Assembly (NCBI RefSeq): GCF_003289945.1
Contig: NZ_QMBP01000011.1
Coordinates: forward strand, 62,001 to 126,000
Reading direction: 5' to 3'
Source of the DNA: Mesorhizobium hawassense
Lineage (GTDB): Bacteria > Pseudomonadota > Alphaproteobacteria > Rhizobiales > Rhizobiaceae
Length of the DNA stretch: 64,000 bases
Part shown: one piece after another, positions 61,330 through 64,000 of the stretch
Position numbering within the stretch: position 1 is the first letter of the stretch
How the letters are laid out: each line of letters opens with the position of its first letter
Notes under the pieces: generated by a model
What the model saw: the letters and a program-made list of their open reading frames with translations, nothing else
Told to the model about the DNA's origin: nothing
The model's database searches: none
Translations under genes and position numbers: made by a program

Positions 61330-62514
61330 ATGTTCGAGACCCTGCAGCCTGCGCCCGCCGACAAGATCCTTGCCCTGATCGGCCTCTATCGCAACGACCC
61401 GCGGCCCGGCAAGGTCGACCTCGGTGTCGGCGTCTACAAGGACATCGACGGCAGGACGCCGGTGATGCGCGCCGTGCGCGAGGCCGAGAAGCGGCTGCTC
61501 GCCAGCCAGGACACCAAGACCTATCTCGGCCTTGCCGGCGATACCGGCTTCAACGCCGCCATGATCAAGCTTGCCTTCGGCGGCAAGGCGGACCATTCGC
61601 GCATCCGCGCGGCACAGGCGCCGGGTGGATCGGGAGCGCTCAGGCTGGTGGCCGAGCTTTTGCAGCGCACCCGTGCCGGCGCTACCGTCTGGCTCTCCGA
61701 TCCGACCTGGCCGAACCATCTGCCGGTGATGCGGGCGGCCGGTCTCCAGGTTCGTGATTATCCCTATTTCGATGCCGCTTCGGGCGCCGTCCGCTTTGAC
61801 GAGATGCTGACGGCGCTCAAGACGGCCAACTCCGGCGATGTCGTGCTGCTGCACGGCTGCTGCCACAACCCGACCGGCGCCAACCTCGATGCCGTGCAGT
61901 GGGCCAAGGTCGCAGACGTCCTTCTCGAGCGCGGCCTGCTGCCTTTCGTCGACATCGCCTATCAGGGCTTTGGCGAAGGCCTGGACGCCGACGCGGCCGG
62001 TCTGCGGCTGCTGGCCGACAAGGTGCCGGAAATGGTCGTCGCCTCGAGTTGCTCGAAGAATTTCGCCGTTTATCGCGACCGCGTGGGCGCGGCGATGATC
62101 ATGGCAAAGGACGGTGGGCAGGCCGATGTGGCCATGAGCCAGATGCTGGCGGCGGCGCGTGCGCTCTATTCGATGCCGCCGGATCATGGCGCGGCGGCGG
62201 TGCGCATGGTGCTCGAGGATGCCGGGTTGAAGAAGGACTGGGAGACGGAACTCGAGGAGATGCGCCTGCGCATGCTTCGCCTGCGCGTCGCCTTCGCCGA
62301 GGCATTGCGGCGGCAGTCCAACTCCGACCGTTTCGATTTCGTCGCCAGCCATCGCGGCATGTTTTCCAGGCTTGGGCTGACCGAGGCGCAGGTCGAACGC
62401 CTGCGTACCGAGCATGCCGTCTATATGGTGGGCGACAGCCGCATCAACGTTGCCGGCCTGCCGGAGGACGGCATGGACGATCTCGCCAAGGCGATCGTCT
62501 CGGTGCTCGACTGA
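61330..62514 (+). CDS. Aromatic/aspartate aminotransferase (class I)
   Basis: A 394-residue PLP enzyme of the AspC/TyrB type: MFETLQPAPADKILALIGLYRNDPRPGKVDLGVGVYKD, then SDPTWPNHLPVM, LLHGCCHNPTGANLD and the PLP lysine in ASSCSKNFAVYRDRVG (Lys243). GDSRINVAGLPEDGMD with the C-terminal Arg region binds the dicarboxylate. Aspartate versus aromatic preference cannot be told from sequence. ATG 61330 is chosen at the MFETL start; the extension upstream is not conserved-looking. Confidence 0.92.
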   Translation: MFETLQPAPADKILALIGLYRNDPRPGKVDLGVGVYKDIDGRTPVMRAVREAEKRLLASQDTKTYLGLAGDTGFNAAMIKLAFGGKADHSRIRAAQAPGGSGALRLVAELLQRTRAGATVWLSDPTWPNHLPVMRAAGLQVRDYPYFDAASGAVRFDEMLTALKTANSGDVVLLHGCCHNPTGANLDAVQWAKVADVLLERGLLPFVDIAYQGFGEGLDADAAGLRLLADKVPEMVVASSCSKNFAVYRDRVGAAMIMAKDGGQADVAMSQMLAAARALYSMPPDHGAAAVRMVLEDAGLKKDWETELEEMRLRMLRLRVAFAEALRRQSNSDRFDFVASHRGMFSRLGLTEAQVERLRTEHAVYMVGDSRINVAGLPEDGMDDLAKAIVSVLD

Positions 62515-62584
62515 GGTTGTGGACAACTCGTCTCGGTGTCCGACCGGGATTGGTCGGCCGCTGGCCACGGGATAGGCTCGACCC

Positions 62585-63409
62585 ATGACGCCCTCCAAGG
62601 ACATTTCCCGGCTGATCGAGATCATGGCGGCGCTGAGAGCGCCCAAGACCGGCTGCCCCTGGGACATCGAGCAGAATTTTTCGACCATCGCGCCCTATAC
62701 GGTCGAGGAAGCCTATGAGGTGGCGGACGCAATCGCGCGCGGGGATTTCGACGATCTGCGCGAGGAACTGGGCGACCTCCTGCTGCAGGTCGTCTATCAC
62801 GCGCAGATGGCCGAGGAGCTCGGCGAATTCGCTTTCGGCGACGTCGTGGAAGCCATCACCACCAAGATGATCCGCCGTCATCCGCACGTCTTCGGCGATG
62901 AGAAGGCGCGCAGCGCCGGCATGGCCAAGGGCATGTGGGAGAAGATCAAGGCGGCCGAGAAAGCCGAGAAGCGCGACGCCCGCATCGCGCGCGGGCTCGA
63001 CCCGGAAGATCACGGCAAGGGCTATCTCGACAGCGTGCCGGTGGCGCTCCCTGCCCTGACGCGGGCGCTGAAGCTGCAGGAGAAAGCGGCGCGCGTCGGC
63101 TTCGACTGGAGCGAGGCAGCGCCGATCCTCGACAAGATAGAGGAAGAGATCGGCGAGTTGCGCGAGGCGCTTGCCGGGGGCGATACCGGACCGATCATGG
63201 ACGAATTTGGGGACATGCTGTTTGCCCTCGTCAATCTCGGCCGCCACCTCAAGCTCGATTCCGAAGCGGCATTGGCTGGCACCAACGAAAAGTTCCGCTC
63301 GCGGTTCCACTATGTCGAGCAAGCCCTGGAGGCTTCGGGCCACTCGCTGGAGAAGGCAACGCTCGACGAGATGGAAGCGCTCTGGCAGCAGGCCAAAGGC
63401 GCAAAATAA
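62585..63409 (+). CDS. mazG: Nucleoside triphosphate pyrophosphohydrolase
   Basis: A 274-residue protein with two MazG domains. The first has CPWDIEQNFSTIAPYTVEEAYEVADAI and LREELGDLLLQVVYHA (the EExxE...ExxD metal-binding helices); the second has KIEEEIGELREALAGGD and MDEFGDMLFALVNLGRHL. Hydrolyses non-canonical or all NTPs to NMP and PPi and lowers stress nucleotide levels in family members. Convergent with hflX. Confidence 0.93.
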   Translation: MTPSKDISRLIEIMAALRAPKTGCPWDIEQNFSTIAPYTVEEAYEVADAIARGDFDDLREELGDLLLQVVYHAQMAEELGEFAFGDVVEAITTKMIRRHPHVFGDEKARSAGMAKGMWEKIKAAEKAEKRDARIARGLDPEDHGKGYLDSVPVALPALTRALKLQEKAARVGFDWSEAAPILDKIEEEIGELREALAGGDTGPIMDEFGDMLFALVNLGRHLKLDSEAALAGTNEKFRSRFHYVEQALEASGHSLEKATLDEMEALWQQAKGAK

Positions 63410-63417
63410 ACAGCTGG

Positions 63418-64000
63418 TTAGCTGCCGTTCTTGCGGTGCAGGCGGCTCTCGATTTCCTGCCTGGCGCTGTGCGTGGCCGTCAGCGAGAGCGTGACGCTGC
63501 CGTCTTCGTTGTCGGCGCGCGAAACGACGTCGCCGTTGCGGTAGAGCCAGTCGACCTGACCGAGCTGAGCCGGGCTCAACGTCACCGTCATCGTCTCCAG
63601 TTCACCCGACACGCGCGTCTCGATGAGCGCTTTCAGCGTGTCCAACCCTTCACCGGTCACCGCCGATATGGCGATCGGCGGCGCCTTGCCGCTCGCGCCT
63701 TCGGCAAGCAGGCGCTCCCGGTTGCCTTCATCGAGCAGGTCGATCTTGTTCCAGACCTCCACCACGCGGGTGGCGTCGGCGGCATCGACGCCGAGATCGG
63801 CGAGGATGCGCTCGACGTCCTCAGCCTGGGCAGCCGTGTCGGGATCGGAGATGTCGCGCAAATGCAGTACCAGATCGGCCTCGACGACCTCTTCCAGCGT
63901 CGCCCGGAAGGCGGCGACCAGATGCGTCGGCAGATCGGAGATGAAGCCGACCGTATCCGACAGGATAACTGGCGTGCCGTGCGGCAACCGCACGCGCCGC
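63418..64000 (-). CDS. hflX: GTPase HflX, C-terminal part, 5' partial
   Basis: The frame runs off the right edge, so the N-terminal half lies outside. Visible: VRLPHGTPVILSDTVGFISDLPTHLV (G3 DxxG), NKIDL (G4) and ISAVTGEGLD (G5), then a short C-terminal domain ending SRLHRKNGS. HflX rescues or splits stalled ribosomes, and sits with mazG in Rhizobiales, typically next to hfq upstream. Confidence 0.92.
   Translation of the reverse strand, partial: RRVRLPHGTPVILSDTVGFISDLPTHLVAAFRATLEEVVEADLVLHLRDISDPDTAAQAEDVERILADLGVDAADATRVVEVWNKIDLLDEGNRERLLAEGASGKAPPIAISAVTGEGLDTLKALIETRVSGELETMTVTLSPAQLGQVDWLYRNGDVVSRADNEDGSVTLSLTATHSARQEIESRLHRKNGS

Overview
The window looks like a chromosomal segment of a Rhizobiales alphaproteobacterium, most likely Mesorhizobium or a close relative. 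This rests on high GC, the order gph/rpiA/DUF2059/gor, hflX next to mazG, a phosphatidylcholine synthase, an IalB-family protein, a BacA/BclA-like exporter, and a palindromic GAGCATGATG...CATCATGCTC intergenic repeat typical of this group. Genus assignment is inference. Most of the window is core genome in short co-directional operons with ATGA, GTGA or TGATG stop/start overlaps. Two tRNA genes, Val(CAC) and Ser(TGA), are present. I saw no CRISPR array, rRNA, IS element, integrase or phage gene.

Layout. 1-4.1 kb: the 3' part of a large protein that joins a subtilisin-type end to a second, zinc-metalloprotease-like domain, coupled to a metallo-beta-lactamase (MBL) fold gene. 4.2-17.2 kb: tRNA-Val, gph, rpiA, DUF2059, glutathione reductase, MgtE, a BclA-like ABC exporter, two neighbouring frameshifted secreted-protein genes, a DsbA-family protein, a YejA-like solute-binding protein, IalB and HspQ. 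17.4-22.1 kb: a UbiH-type monooxygenase, DUF2182-DUF1326-phosphatidylcholine synthase, and a quinone oxidoreductase. 22.4-27.2 kb: a four-gene BMP-type nucleoside-like ABC importer. 27.5-30.7 kb: a small unknown gene, RimO, a TerC-family protein and DUF930.

31.2-45.9 kb is the main accessory-looking region. A 2302-residue glycine-repeat autotransporter converges on, and overlaps by 17 nt, a tightly packed six-gene minus-strand operon: sugar-nucleotide epimerase, sulfotransferase, TIGR03032/DUF4915 protein, unusual GT2 glycosyltransferase, and a two-subunit transketolase. A large polytopic membrane protein diverges from it. Together they suggest synthesis of an unusual, possibly sulfated, surface glycan beside a giant surface protein.

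46-64 kb: tRNA-Ser, RlpA, a DD-carboxypeptidase homologue with two degenerate catalytic motifs, then tmk-holB-metG-tatD-MBL. A small patch of hypothetical genes follows, then NudI, an LprI-type protein, a ureohydrolase with an altered metal ligand, an aldose-epimerase pair, a Bax-inhibitor-1 protein, an ECF sigma/anti-sigma pair, an aromatic/aspartate aminotransferase, MazG and the C-terminal part of HflX.

The best candidates for something undescribed are the protease-fusion/MBL cassette at the left edge and the autotransporter/sulfo-glycan/split-transketolase locus.
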